Notes: generated by a model from the letters alone, not told the origin. DNA of 64,000 bases from Roseovarius mucosus (GCF_002080415.1 NZ_CP020474.1:2059501-2123500); one strand, 5' to 3'; shown: positions 9,518 to 18,754, numbered from the stretch's first letter. Program-made: numbers and translations.

Positions 9518-10843
9518 TCAGCCTCCGGTGAGTGTCGCCAGCGCATAAGGTGGCCACAGCATCGCGCGGCGAAAACGGCCCAAGGGCCATTTGCCCGGCG
9601 GTTTGGCCATGATTTCGGGATAGAGGGTGCGGGGGGTGCGGTTCATCGCCAGATCGGCCAGGATCGCGCCAGCATAGCTTGCCATTGCCACACCATTGCC
9701 GTGATAGCTCAGGCCGGTGAAGGCACCCGGCATATCCAGAATCGGCCCGGCGTAGGGCGTTAAATCCGGGGCCAATGAGAGCAGCCCATTCCAGCTATAT
9801 GGTGTCTCGACATGGCGCCACGCCGGAAACATCGCCTCGAAATGCCGCCGGATCGTGCGATGCATGCGGACATCGAATCCCGGCGAACTGAAAAGGCCCC
9901 CGCGCATACCAAAGAGCATGCGGTTGTCAGGCATCAGGCGAAAATAATGCAGAAAAAAACGGTCATCATAGCACATTTGCCGCGTGGTCCAGCCTTGGTC
10001 AGCCAGCTCTGCCTCGGTCAGGGGGCGGGTGACGATGACGTTGGACTGTGTGGGTATATAGCGCCCACGCATCCAACCCGGCAGATCGTCCGATGAATAC
10101 CCATTGGTGGCGACGATCAGACGGCGAGCGGTGATCTGTGCCTTTGGGGTTGTGAGAGTAAAGCTGTTGGTCTGTCGAATGCCGGTCACAGGTGAGTGGG
10201 CGTAAATCCGTGCGCCTGCCCGGCTTGCGGCACCGGCAAGACCGATTGTGTATTTAAACGGGTTGAGGGCCACGCCAAGAGGAGTCGTAAGCGCCGCGTA
10301 GAACGGGCCTTTCATCCCCATTTGGGTCAACTCAGAGCCGGGGATCAGCGTGGGTGTAACCCCATAATCGGCTTTGATCCGGACGGCGCGGTCAGCAAAG
10401 CCTGCGGCGGCTTTGACGGTGTGAGCAAGCACCGTTTCACCGTCGGAATGAACATCCGGCCTGATCCCGTGGGTGTCGATCAAGGAGCGGGTCAAGCGCA
10501 CCGCTTCAACCTCGCTCTGGCGGTATTCGCGGCGCGCGGATTCGCCGTGCATCTTGCGGAGCATGGCATCCGACGCCGCAGAGCCACCAAGGCAGCAGAA
10601 GCCGCCATTTCGCCCAGAGGCACCCCATGCGGGCGTCTGCGCCTCGAACACACGCACATCTTGCCCCGCCTCAGCAAGATGCAAAGCAGCGGAAAGCCCG
10701 GTGAACCCTGCGCCAATCACTGCAACATCGCAGGTGATCGTTCCCTCTGCGGTAGGGTAATCAGGCCGGTCTGCCGTGGTTTGCCAATAGCCACGCTCTC
10801 TTGGCCCTTCACCATAGGTATGGGCCGGAAATACCCGACTCAT
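9518..10843 (-). CDS. FAD-dependent oxidoreductase, gamma-glutamylputrescine oxidase (PuuB)-like
   Basis: This 441-residue DAO-type flavoprotein has a dinucleotide-binding motif near 40-60 (VAVIGAGFTGLSAALHLAE) and E/A-x-x-x-GASGRNGG near 74, typical of the PuuB/OrdL family. The C-terminus carries the second FAD motif (FTGLSYHGNGVAMAS). It should oxidise an amine such as gamma-glutamylputrescine or a related polyamine derivative. Its start overlaps the stop of the potI-like gene (ATGA), so it is the last gene of the potFGHI operon. This links uptake and oxidation. No puuA-like glutamyl-putrescine synthetase is present in the window, so the exact substrate is open. Confidence 0.82.
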   Translation of the reverse strand: MSRVFPAHTYGEGPRERGYWQTTADRPDYPTAEGTITCDVAVIGAGFTGLSAALHLAEAGQDVRVFEAQTPAWGASGRNGGFCCLGGSAASDAMLRKMHGESARREYRQSEVEAVRLTRSLIDTHGIRPDVHSDGETVLAHTVKAAAGFADRAVRIKADYGVTPTLIPGSELTQMGMKGPFYAALTTPLGVALNPFKYTIGLAGAASRAGARIYAHSPVTGIRQTNSFTLTTPKAQITARRLIVATNGYSSDDLPGWMRGRYIPTQSNVIVTRPLTEAELADQGWTTRQMCYDDRFFLHYFRLMPDNRMLFGMRGGLFSSPGFDVRMHRTIRRHFEAMFPAWRHVETPYSWNGLLSLAPDLTPYAGPILDMPGAFTGLSYHGNGVAMASYAGAILADLAMNRTPRTLYPEIMAKPPGKWPLGRFRRAMLWPPYALATLTGG

Positions 10844-11655
10844 GCGCGCACGGCGGCGCGTTCGTCAGCCTGCTGGCGCAGGGAGGCACGTTTGGTAATC
10901 AGCGAGGCAGAAATCACGCCGACAGCGACAATGCCAATCATGATGGTCGAGAGCGCATTGATCTCGGGCGACACCCCAAGGCGCACCGCCGACCAAATCT
11001 TGATCGGAAGGGTGGTTGCCGAAGGACCAGCAGTAAAGCTGGCGATCACGAGGTCATCAAGCGACAGGGTAAATGCCAAAAGCCAGCCCGAGATAACCGC
11101 AGGCGCGATGATCGGCAGCGTGACAAGGCGGAAGGCGTCAAAATGCGAGCAACCCAGATCAAGCGCCGCTTCTTCCAGAGAGCGATCAAAGGTCACAAGC
11201 CGCGACGAGACAACGACAGAAACGAAACACATCGAAAAGGTAGTATGCGCGAGGATGATGGTAAAAATTCCGCGATCAAGACCAATCCCGATGAATAGAA
11301 GCAGCAACGACAGGCCAGTGATCACCTCTGGCATGACCAATGGGGCATAGATCATACCGGAAAACAGTGTGCGCCCATAAAAGCGCCCAGCGCGGACCAA
11401 AACGAGGGCCGCCATAGTGCCCAAGATCGTTGCGATGGTAGAAGAGGCCACCGCCACCTTGACCGTCACCCAAGCGGCATCAAGGAAAGACTGGTTGCTG
11501 AGCAATTCACCGTACCATTTGGTCGAGAACCCGGCCCAGACCGTGACCAACTTGGACTCGTTGAAGCTATAGGTGATCAGGATGATCATCGGCAGGTAGA
11601 GAAAGGCAAAACCAAGCGTCAGCGAGGTGGCGTTGAACCATGTGAGCCGTCTCAT
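10840..11655 (-). CDS. potI: Polyamine ABC transporter permease (PotI/PotC type)
   Basis: This 271-residue inner-membrane permease has six predicted helices and the EAA loop near 165-185 (EEAALDLGCSHFDAFRLVTLP) that docks the ATPase. It forms the channel with the potH-like product. Start and stop overlap both neighbours by ATGA, giving a tightly coupled operon. The family also moves spermidine. The putrescine call comes from the PotF-like binding protein and the catabolic neighbours. Confidence 0.9.
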   Translation of the reverse strand: MRRLTWFNATSLTLGFAFLYLPMIILITYSFNESKLVTVWAGFSTKWYGELLSNQSFLDAAWVTVKVAVASSTIATILGTMAALVLVRAGRFYGRTLFSGMIYAPLVMPEVITGLSLLLLFIGIGLDRGIFTIILAHTTFSMCFVSVVVSSRLVTFDRSLEEAALDLGCSHFDAFRLVTLPIIAPAVISGWLLAFTLSLDDLVIASFTAGPSATTLPIKIWSAVRLGVSPEINALSTIMIGIVAVGVISASLITKRASLRQQADERAAVRA

Positions 11656-12542
11656 TCTTCGGCCTCCCGCTGTTTTTGCTCGTTACGTTGAAAGAGCACG
11701 ATAGGGATGATCAGGATCAGCAAAAGAACAACTGCCACGGCACTGGCCACAGGCCAGTCACGGTTATTAAAGAACTCCTCCCACAGGACCTTGCCGATCA
11801 TCAGGGTCTGCGATCCGCCCAAGAGGGAGGGAATAACGAACTCGCCAATGACTGGGATGAACACAAGAAAGCAGCCCGCGATGATACCGGTCTTCGACAG
11901 GGGCACCGTGATCAGCCAAAATGCCTTCATTCTCGAACAGCCAAGATCCTCGGCCGCTTCAAGCAGGGAACCATCCATCCGCTCGAGCGCGGAATAAATC
12001 GGAAGGATCATGAACGGCAGGTAGGTGTAGACAATGCCGATGTAAACTGCCGTGGGCGTGTTGAGGATGATCAACGGCTCAGAGATAAAGCCGAGTTTCA
12101 AGAGCACCTGATTGAGATAACCTTCGGTCGAAAGAATACCCATCCAAGAGTAAACCCGGATGAGAAAACTGGTCCAAAACGGCAGGATCACGAGCATCAT
12201 CAAGGTCGGGCGCCAGTGATCAGGTGCGTTGGCCATGCCATAGGCTATCGGATACCCAACCAACAGCGTGAGAAGAGTAGCAAAAAAGGCGATCTGGAGT
12301 GAAGAAATATACGCCTTCCAATAAAGATCATCGGTCGTCAAAAAGAGGAAATTGTCAAAATCAAGCGCGCTGAAAAACGTCTTGATGCTCTCCCAACCCT
12401 GCGAGAACTCCAAGGTTGGGGTATAGGGCGGAATGGCTGTGGCGATATCGCTCAGGCTGATCTTGAATACGATCAGGAACGGCACCAGAAACAGCGCCAG
12501 AAGCCAGATATATGGCAGGAATATCAGGGCAAAGCGGCGCAT
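11652..12542 (-). CDS. potH: Polyamine ABC transporter permease (PotH/PotB type)
   Basis: This 296-residue permease has six hydrophobic segments, a large periplasmic loop after the first helix (about 30-70) and the EAA motif near 200-220 (LEAAEDLGCSRMKAFWLITVP). It pairs with the 271-residue permease. It begins four bases after the stop of the ATPase gene. Confidence 0.9.
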   Translation of the reverse strand: MRRFALIFLPYIWLLALFLVPFLIVFKISLSDIATAIPPYTPTLEFSQGWESIKTFFSALDFDNFLFLTTDDLYWKAYISSLQIAFFATLLTLLVGYPIAYGMANAPDHWRPTLMMLVILPFWTSFLIRVYSWMGILSTEGYLNQVLLKLGFISEPLIILNTPTAVYIGIVYTYLPFMILPIYSALERMDGSLLEAAEDLGCSRMKAFWLITVPLSKTGIIAGCFLVFIPVIGEFVIPSLLGGSQTLMIGKVLWEEFFNNRDWPVASAVAVVLLLILIIPIVLFQRNEQKQREAEE

Positions 12543-12546
12543 CCCC

Positions 12547-13671
12547 CTACCCTTTCAAGAGCACGGCGGCGGTGTCGGTCCACGACAGCCAGACGGTGTC
12601 TTCCCAAGTAAAGCCACGCCGGGACAGGCGGCGCGTATTGGCGGTTTGCGCCTTGATCATCTGACCATTGGGCAGGGCCACGTGATAGGTCGAGAGATTG
12701 CCAAGATAGGCGATGTCGATGATCTTGCCCTGCACGGCATTGCGGCGGTCAGCCGGTTGTTCGGCGCTGATTGCCACTTTTTCAGGGCGAAGTGCGATAT
12801 GACAGGTCTCGCCATTGTCAAAGGCGGTCTCTGTTTCGGCATAAAGCGGCTTCATGCCTTCGGCATAGGCGATTTCATACCCTTCCCCAGATTTGCGGGC
12901 GGTGCCGGGGATGATCGTGACCTCGCCAATAAAATCGGCCACGTAAACGGAATTCGGCAACTCATAGATGCGCGCGGGTGTGTCGGCCTGAATGATACGG
13001 CCATTGTCCATCACCGCCACGCGGCTAGCTACGGTCATCGCCTCTTCTTGATCGTGAGTCACGATCACGAATGTGGTGCCAGTTTTCTCTTGGATGTCCA
13101 TCAGCTCGAACTGGGTCGCCTGACGCAGTTTCGCATCAAGAGCGCCAAGCGGTTCATCGAGCAAAAGTAGTTTGGGTGCCTTGGCAAGGCTGCGCGCAAG
13201 GGCCACGCGCTGACGCTGGCCGCCAGAAATCTGATGCGGCTTGCGCTTGGCGAATTGTTGCAGGCGCGTCAGCTTGAGCATTTCGTCAACACGGGCGGCG
13301 ATTTCGTCCTTTGGCTTGCCATCGCGCTTGAGACCAAAGGCGATGTTTTCCCAGACCGACAAATGCGGAAACAGCGCATAGGACTGAAACATCATGTTCA
13401 CAGAGCGCTTGTTTGGGGGGATCGGCGCAAGGTCTTGACCGGCTAGGATAATCTTGCCTTCGGTCGGCTTTTCAAACCCCGCTAACATGCGCATCATCGT
13501 CGTCTTGCCGCAGCCCGAAGGGCCAAGCAATGCAAAGAACTCGCGTTCGTAGATGTCGAATGTCTGGTTGTCGATCGCGGTAAAATCACCAAACCGCTTG
13601 GTCACGCCTTTGAATTGGATAAGCGGCTTTGCCTTGGGATCATTCCAAGGCTCGAAAACAACTTGTGCCAT
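12547..13671 (-). CDS. potG: Polyamine ABC transporter ATP-binding protein (PotG/PotA type)
   Basis: This 374-residue ATPase has Walker A GPSGCGKTT near 52-60, Q-loop MFQSYALFPH, signature SGGQRQRVALARS, Walker B LLLLDEPLGALD and the H-loop TH near 215. The C-terminal TOBE domain (about 290-370) is the regulatory part of this subfamily. R-S-V-N-M-M-F-Q matches the PotG/PotA subgroup. GGCAGG lies a few bases before ATG 13671. It is second in the operon, 69 bases after the binding-protein gene and behind a strong stem-loop. Confidence 0.92.
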   Translation of the reverse strand: MAQVVFEPWNDPKAKPLIQFKGVTKRFGDFTAIDNQTFDIYEREFFALLGPSGCGKTTMMRMLAGFEKPTEGKIILAGQDLAPIPPNKRSVNMMFQSYALFPHLSVWENIAFGLKRDGKPKDEIAARVDEMLKLTRLQQFAKRKPHQISGGQRQRVALARSLAKAPKLLLLDEPLGALDAKLRQATQFELMDIQEKTGTTFVIVTHDQEEAMTVASRVAVMDNGRIIQADTPARIYELPNSVYVADFIGEVTIIPGTARKSGEGYEIAYAEGMKPLYAETETAFDNGETCHIALRPEKVAISAEQPADRRNAVQGKIIDIAYLGNLSTYHVALPNGQMIKAQTANTRRLSRRGFTWEDTVWLSWTDTAAVLLKG

Positions 13672-13695
13672 ACCTGCCCCCGACTGTTTGAGAGT

Positions 13696-13724
13696 GCCCG
13701 CGCAGGGCCTAGTCCTGCGCGGGC
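13696..13724 (-). other. Stem-loop between potF-like and potG-like genes
   Basis: A perfect 11-bp stem (GCCCGCGCAGG at 13696-13706 with CCTGCGCGGGC at 13714-13724) has a seven-base loop and starts 17 bases after the binding-protein stop. There is no T-run, so it is more likely an mRNA-stabilising or processing hairpin that favours the binding protein than a full terminator. Confidence 0.7.
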
Positions 13725-13740
13725 GATGATCCTGTTCGGG

Positions 13741-14826
13741 TCAGGTGCCAGACTTGATCTTGGTCCAGAGGCGGGTCACGGTCCGCTGCACGCCAGCGTC
13801 ATAAGGCGTGGTTGTGAAGAGGTTGTTCAACGCCTCTTCCGACGGATAGATCGCCGGGTCGCCAATCACATCTTCGATCAGAAACTCTTGGCTCGCCTTG
13901 TTACCATTCGCGTAATAGACATAGTTCGACGCGGCGGCCATGTTCTGTGCGTCCATGATGAAGTTCAGGAACACATGCGCGCCTTCGGGATTGGGGGCAT
14001 CGACCGGGATCGCCATTTGGTCAAACCACATCTGCGCCCCTTCTTTGGGCGCGTTGTAGACGATCTCGACGCCATTGTCGGCCTCTGCCGCGCGGTCACG
14101 CGCCTGAAGAATATCGCCGGACCAACCAACAGCCACACAGATATCGCCATTGGCGAGCGCGTTGATATATTCTGAGCTGTTGAATTTCTGGATATGCGGA
14201 CGCACAGCCATCAGCACGTCCTCGACCTTGCCAATCACATCGGGATCATGGCTGTTGGGGTCTTCACCGATGTATTTCAGGGCCATCGGGATCATCTCGG
14301 CGGGCGCATCAAGGAAGTGCACGCCGCATTCTGCCAGCTTGGCCATGTTGTCGGGGTTCAGCACCAGTTCGAGGCTATCGAGCGGTGCATCCTCACCAAG
14401 CAATTCCTTGACCTTTCCGACATTCGCGCCGATGCCGGTGGTGCCCCACATGTAGTTGATGGAATAGGCGTTATCAGGGTCGTACTGAGCCGTGCGGCTG
14501 CTCACTACATCCCACATGTTGGCATGGTTCGGAAGCTTGGAGAGGTCCAGTTTCTGGAACGCACCAGCCTGAATCTGACGCTGCAGGAAGGTGCCAGATG
14601 GCACAACAACGTCATAGCCCGAACCACCTGCGAGCATTTTGGTTTCCAAAACCTCGTTGCTGTCGAAGACGTCATAGATCAACTTGAGGCCCGTATCTGC
14701 CTCGAACTTTGTCAGCAACTCTTCGTCGATGTAATCAGACCAGTTATACACCCTTACTTCTTGGGCCTGCGCGGCAAAAGCGCCAAGCGCGACAGCGGCT
14801 GTTGTGGTCAGTATCAGATTTCGCAT
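13741..14826 (-). CDS. potF: Putrescine-type ABC transporter substrate-binding protein (PotF-like)
   Basis: This is about 361 residues with a Sec signal peptide (MRNLILTTTAAVALGAFAAQA). The mature N-terminus VRVYNWSDYIDEE, the block YDVFDSNEVLE and VVVPSGTFL closely match PotF rather than PotD. Two adjacent ATGs (14829 and 14826) are possible. GGGAG lies six bases before 14826, which I favour. The protein delivers putrescine to the permease pair. It is divergent from the GntR gene across about 120 bases, which contain a candidate operator. Confidence 0.9.
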   Translation of the reverse strand: MRNLILTTTAAVALGAFAAQAQEVRVYNWSDYIDEELLTKFEADTGLKLIYDVFDSNEVLETKMLAGGSGYDVVVPSGTFLQRQIQAGAFQKLDLSKLPNHANMWDVVSSRTAQYDPDNAYSINYMWGTTGIGANVGKVKELLGEDAPLDSLELVLNPDNMAKLAECGVHFLDAPAEMIPMALKYIGEDPNSHDPDVIGKVEDVLMAVRPHIQKFNSSEYINALANGDICVAVGWSGDILQARDRAAEADNGVEIVYNAPKEGAQMWFDQMAIPVDAPNPEGAHVFLNFIMDAQNMAAASNYVYYANGNKASQEFLIEDVIGDPAIYPSEEALNNLFTTTPYDAGVQRTVTRLWTKIKSGT

Positions 14827-14867
14827 CATGTTCTCCCGTTGGTCGGCATGTGTCTGCCTTAGTGCGG

Positions 14868-14883
14868 ATTTGATCAAAAATTT
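14868..14883. promoter_or_regulatory. Candidate GntR operator A (ATTTGATCA-type)
   Basis: The 16-base sequence ATTTGATCAAAAATTT lies between the divergent potF-like and GntR genes. It matches 13 of 16 positions of a second site in front of the aminotransferase gene (15685-15700). The shared TTTGATCA core includes the palindrome TGATCA. Its position in both promoters bordering the GntR gene suggests one regulator. Confidence 0.45.
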
Positions 14884-14946
14884 CCGCTCATGGCAATATG
14901 GTAATGTTTTCATGCACAGGCTAAACTCGCAAGGCCGGACATTGAG

Positions 14947-15666
14947 ATGCCTGATTGGATTGCCTTGCCGATGACCACCGCCGCACAGAAATTCAGCACG
15001 ATCGACGGGGATTTAACGCGCCTTCCGGCGCATGAGTTGATCTATCGGCAATTGCGCGATCTGGTCTTGTTTGGTGATTTGGCACCGGGAGAGGCCGTAA
15101 CTATCCAAGGACTCTCGGAACGTTTGGGCGCAGGGATGACCCCCGTGCGCGAGGCCATACGCCGCCTGATTGCGGAGGGCGCGCTAGAATTTCAAGGCAA
15201 TCGCCGGGTCTCTGTGCCGCTGTTGACGGCCGATAACATCAGCGAATTGATTTATGCGCGACAATGGCTTGATCCCTATCTGACGCTGCGCGCGACCGAG
15301 CGGGCGAGCCTAGAGGATCTGGATTGGCTTGCGGGTCTGGACGACGAGCTGGATCGCGCGATTCTACGCGGTGATTTGCGCGCTTACCTAGAACTGAACT
15401 ATCGCTTCCACAAACGGCTGTATGAAATCGCACAGGCGCCTATTTTGGCTGATGTGGCCGATGGGCTCTGGCTTCGGTTTGGGCCATCGCTCCGCGTGGT
15501 TTGCGGGCGCATGGGCACGCAGAACCTGCCAGACAAGCACAAGGATATGCTCGCCGCGATGCATGCCCGCGATGCAGAGGCCGCCGCCCGCGCCATTCGC
15601 GAGGACGTGATCCAAGGAATGGAACAAGTTCGCCATTCCCTAGAGCGATCGGGCGCGCTCTACTGA
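14947..15666 (+). CDS. GntR-family (FadR/FCD-type) transcriptional regulator
   Basis: This is 239 residues. A winged helix-turn-helix spans about 25-95 (ELIYRQLRDLVLFGDLAPGE, then LSERLGAGMTPVREAIRRL), followed by an FCD ligand domain (about 100-230) rich in acidic and histidine positions that usually bind a metal and a carboxylate effector. ATG 14947 is the first start; ATG 14971 is also possible. It lies between the divergent transporter operon and the aminotransferase gene, so it probably senses putrescine or a catabolite. Confidence 0.88.
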   Translation: MPDWIALPMTTAAQKFSTIDGDLTRLPAHELIYRQLRDLVLFGDLAPGEAVTIQGLSERLGAGMTPVREAIRRLIAEGALEFQGNRRVSVPLLTADNISELIYARQWLDPYLTLRATERASLEDLDWLAGLDDELDRAILRGDLRAYLELNYRFHKRLYEIAQAPILADVADGLWLRFGPSLRVVCGRMGTQNLPDKHKDMLAAMHARDAEAAARAIREDVIQGMEQVRHSLERSGALY

Positions 15667-15684
15667 TTCGATTGACACTGGATA

Positions 15685-15700
15685 ATTTGATCATATTTTT
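15685..15700. promoter_or_regulatory. Candidate GntR operator B
   Basis: ATTTGATCATATTTTT lies in the 85-base gap before the aminotransferase start. It agrees with site A at 13 of 16 positions. See site A for reasoning. Confidence 0.42.
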
Positions 15701-15751
15701 GAAGTGAGGGTCGCGCATGCGTGGCCGAACCGATTCGGGAAAGGGAATGCC

Positions 15752-17149
15752 ATGACGATGATCACCAACCATATGCCGACCGCAGAGTTGCAGGCGCTGG
15801 ACGCCGCACACCACATGCACCCCTTTACCCATGGCAATCAACTGAGCGCCAAAGGCGCACGGATCATCACCCGAGCCAAAGGCGTGACCCTGACCGACAG
15901 CGAGGGGCATGAGATCCTCGACGGTATGGGCGGGCTTTGGTGCGTGAATATCGGCTATGGGCGCAAAGAGCTGGCAGATGTCGCAGCGCGGCAGATGATG
16001 GAATTGCCGTTCTACAACACGTTTTTCCAGACGAGCCATGTGCCCGCCATTGCGCTCTCGGCCAAGCTGGCAGAGCTGGCACCGGAGGGGTTCAACCATG
16101 TGTTCTATGCTGGGTCCGGATCTGAGGCGAATGATACCAACCTGCGCATGGTCCGTACCTATTGGGCGCAGTTGGGCGAGCCCGAGCGCAACGTGGTCAT
16201 CAGCCGCAAGAATGCCTATCACGGCTCTAGCGTGGGCAGCGGCAGTCTTGGGGGCATGTCCGGCATTCACGCACAGGGCGGCCTACCTATTCCCAACATC
16301 TACCATATCGACCAGCCGCATTGGTATGCCGAGGGCGGCGATAGCGACCCCGAGGCATTCGGTCTGGAACGCGCCCGACAGTTGGAGGCCAAGATCGAGG
16401 AATTGGGCGCGCACCGCGTCGCCGCATTCATCGCAGAGCCAGTGCAGGGCGCGGGTGGCGTGATCATTCCGCCCGACAGCTATTGGCCCGAGATTCAGCG
16501 GATTTGCGATAAATACGGCATCCTCTTGATTGCAGACGAAGTGATCTGTGGGTTTGGCCGCACCGGCAACTGGTTCGGTAGCCAGACCTATGACATCCGT
16601 CCCGATATCATGACCATCGCCAAGGGTCTGAGTTCTGGGTATGCACCGATTGGCGGCTCTCTTGTGTCGGATCGGGTGGCCAAGGTGATCAACGCCTGCG
16701 AATTCAACCACGGCTACACCTATTCGGGGCACCCAGTGTCCTGTGCCGTTGCATTAGAGAACCTGCGCATTCTCGAAGAGGAAAAGATCATCGAGCGCGT
16801 GGCGCATGACACCGGGCCGTATCTCCAAGAAAAGTGGAACTCTCTGGCAGAGCATCCGATGGTGGGCGAAACCCGGATTATCGGCATGATGGGGTCGCTG
16901 GCGCTGACCCCGCACAAAGCGAGCCGCGCCAAATTTGCGTCCGAGCCGGGCACCGCAGGCTATATCTGTCGCGAGCGGTGTTTTGCCAATAATCTGGTGA
17001 TGCGCCATGTAGGCGACCGTATGATCATATCGCCGCCACTTGTGATCTCGAAGTCCGAAATCGACACGCTGATCGAACGGGCGTGGATATCGCTCGATCA
17101 AGCGGAAAAGCAAATCCGCGATGAAGGCTTGATGAAGGCCGCCGCCTGA
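15752..17149 (+). CDS. Class III aminotransferase, putrescine/diamine-pyruvate type (SpuC-like)
   Basis: This 465-residue PLP enzyme of fold type I contains GSGSEANDTN near 121-130, the ADEV motif (Asp262, which contacts the pyridine nitrogen) and the Schiff-base lysine K291 in TIAKGLSSGYAP. Length and the N-terminal HHMHPFTHGNQL block fit the SpuC/omega-aminotransferase group, which moves the amino group of putrescine to pyruvate and gives 4-aminobutanal. ATG 15752 is chosen because AAGGGA precedes it; an upstream in-frame GTG has no such site. Together with the PotF-like system this makes a putrescine uptake and degradation locus. Confidence 0.87.
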   Translation: MTMITNHMPTAELQALDAAHHMHPFTHGNQLSAKGARIITRAKGVTLTDSEGHEILDGMGGLWCVNIGYGRKELADVAARQMMELPFYNTFFQTSHVPAIALSAKLAELAPEGFNHVFYAGSGSEANDTNLRMVRTYWAQLGEPERNVVISRKNAYHGSSVGSGSLGGMSGIHAQGGLPIPNIYHIDQPHWYAEGGDSDPEAFGLERARQLEAKIEELGAHRVAAFIAEPVQGAGGVIIPPDSYWPEIQRICDKYGILLIADEVICGFGRTGNWFGSQTYDIRPDIMTIAKGLSSGYAPIGGSLVSDRVAKVINACEFNHGYTYSGHPVSCAVALENLRILEEEKIIERVAHDTGPYLQEKWNSLAEHPMVGETRIIGMMGSLALTPHKASRAKFASEPGTAGYICRERCFANNLVMRHVGDRMIISPPLVISKSEIDTLIERAWISLDQAEKQIRDEGLMKAAA

Positions 17150-17156
17150 GGCAGAA

Positions 17157-18221
17157 TTACGATGTGGCCGGGCGCAACACGCGCCCGGTCAGCATGAGAT
17201 GCGTGGCCATTGCACCGATCCACATGCAGGTCACGGCCACCCATGCAGTCAGAGCGAATATCGCCCCACCCGACATGCCCGCACCCACCGCACAGCCACC
17301 CGCGAGCATGCTGCCAAAACCCATCAGCGCAGCCCCGATCAGATAACGCTCCATCGGGGTGTCGGGACCAAATCGCTCGATCTTCCATTCGCGGGTTAGG
17401 ATGGCCATGGTGGCGGCACCGGTAAACACCCCCGGCACAAGGCCCACACCAAAACCAAGCGGTAGGCTGGTGCTGTTGACCAATCCCATCAGCGTATCTG
17501 TGGACGGGCCCGTAAAGGTAACAGAGGAGATTTCGACCACCTCGAACGAGGTCTGGGCAATGGCATAGGTCAGCAGCCAGCCAAGACCCACCGCACAGCC
17601 AACCAAAGCGGCGGCAAGGGCGTGGCTGAAGCGCACGTCGCGCTGAAACGCTAGAAAACACCCCGCCGCCAGAACCAGTGCCGCGATCAGTGCCGCCATG
17701 CCCGGGCTCATACCGAGGAGTGACAGGATATTGCGCGCCTCACCCCCTGGCATCAGCCAAAGGCTTGCCAATGCCTCACGCGAGGGGGCCAGAACACCCC
17801 GCAGCGCCGATTGCGCCACGAGCGTCAGGACAAGGCCGGTTATAATGGCGCGCAAGTTGCCGGTAGCAGAGAGCACAAGCAAACGGCTGGCACAACCGCG
17901 CGCAAGGATCATGCCCGCCCCGAACATCAGGCCACCGATAATGGCCCCCGACATACTGCCCGTGGCTGCCAGTGGTCGCGCCTCTGAAACGTCAAGCAGG
18001 CCAAGCGCAATTGCCCCTTGCACCGAGGTGACACCAGCCGAAAACGCGATAAGCCAGATCGAGAGGCGTGGCCCGAACCTGCGTTCTGCCACCTCGATTG
18101 AGGCGGCACGCAGACAAAACCGGGAATGTTGGGCGGCGGCACCAAAGAGCACGCCGACCAGAGCGCCCGCCATGGCCAGAACCGCCCCGTCGCCAAATCT
18201 GTCTATCAAGGATTCAAGCAT
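17157..18221 (-). CDS. YeeE/YedE-family (TsuA-like) sulfur-compound transporter
   Basis: This 354-residue protein has about nine or ten hydrophobic helices. Its cysteine loops (HSRFCLR near 32-38, ARGCASR near 106-112, AGGCAVGAG near 310) are those conserved in YeeE thiosulfate transporters, where the cysteines pass thiosulfate through the membrane. It is the last gene of the leftward sox series, 101 bases after the DUF302 gene and behind a UUCG hairpin. Import of thiosulfate or a related sulfur species is inferred from family and location. Confidence 0.82.
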   Translation of the reverse strand: MLESLIDRFGDGAVLAMAGALVGVLFGAAAQHSRFCLRAASIEVAERRFGPRLSIWLIAFSAGVTSVQGAIALGLLDVSEARPLAATGSMSGAIIGGLMFGAGMILARGCASRLLVLSATGNLRAIITGLVLTLVAQSALRGVLAPSREALASLWLMPGGEARNILSLLGMSPGMAALIAALVLAAGCFLAFQRDVRFSHALAAALVGCAVGLGWLLTYAIAQTSFEVVEISSVTFTGPSTDTLMGLVNSTSLPLGFGVGLVPGVFTGAATMAILTREWKIERFGPDTPMERYLIGAALMGFGSMLAGGCAVGAGMSGGAIFALTAWVAVTCMWIGAMATHLMLTGRVLRPATS

Positions 18222-18287
18222 ATGCCGCCCTGCGATGAAAGATGTGACCAGATATTAAGTCAGGGGTCTACACGCCTTGATATGCGT

Positions 18288-18315
18288 CAATCGGGCCGCC
18301 GAAGCAGCCCGATTG
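18288..18315 (-). terminator. UUCG-tetraloop hairpin after the DUF302 gene
   Basis: On the minus strand CAATCGGGC (18315-18307) pairs with GCCCGATTG (18296-18288). The inner TGC/GCG closes on C-TTCG-G, giving a 12-bp stem with one T-G pair. It starts eight bases after the DUF302 stop. There is no T-run, so it may be a partial terminator or an mRNA 3' protector inside the sox operon. Confidence 0.55.
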
Positions 18316-18322
18316 CACTGGC

Positions 18323-18754
18323 TTATTGCAGCGCCTCTTGAACAATATCGTCCAGCATCGCCTGCACGTTTTGCATCTCGCCCTCTGGGTAGTTGCGATA
18401 GCCGATCAAGACCTCGCCGCCCTGATCGGCGACAAAGATACCATAGGGGCAGTGGGCGATGTTCATGGGGTCTGCCTCCATCACCTCGCGCGAGAGAGTG
18501 GCGGAACAGAACAGAAAGATATCCGCTGCGTCGAAGATTTTGACATCGCTGCCCACATCTGCGCCGGTGCGATTCAACATGTCACCCACGTGGCTTTGCA
18601 GGTCAATGACCAGCCCGCGACCGACAATGGCGCTTTCGACGGCAAAGGTTGCATCGTCAAAGCTGCCGTCAAAGGGATAGGTGGTGGCCTGCTCTGCTGC
18701 CGCGGCGGGCAGCGAAATCAGGGCCAGAGCACCAGCCAGAACTGTGCGTTTCAA
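18323..18754 (-). CDS. DUF302-domain periplasmic protein
   Basis: This 143-residue protein has a signal peptide (residues 1-20, ending AAAA). The DUF302 domain covers about 35-140, with CPYGIFV near 102 and IGYRNYP near 117. The domain is common beside sulfur-oxidation and heme or thiol genes, but its function is not established. It lies 37 bases after soxF in the same direction and is probably cotranscribed with it. Two cysteines (in LFCSAT and HCPYG) could be redox-active; this is inference only. Confidence 0.8.
   Translation of the reverse strand: MKRTVLAGALALISLPAAAAEQATTYPFDGSFDDATFAVESAIVGRGLVIDLQSHVGDMLNRTGADVGSDVKIFDAADIFLFCSATLSREVMEADPMNIAHCPYGIFVADQGGEVLIGYRNYPEGEMQNVQAMLDDIVQEALQ

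Noticed and set aside
10196..11350. 384-codon open frame on the plus strand
   Set aside because: It is antisense to the oxidase and permease genes, and the composition is typical of a shadow frame.
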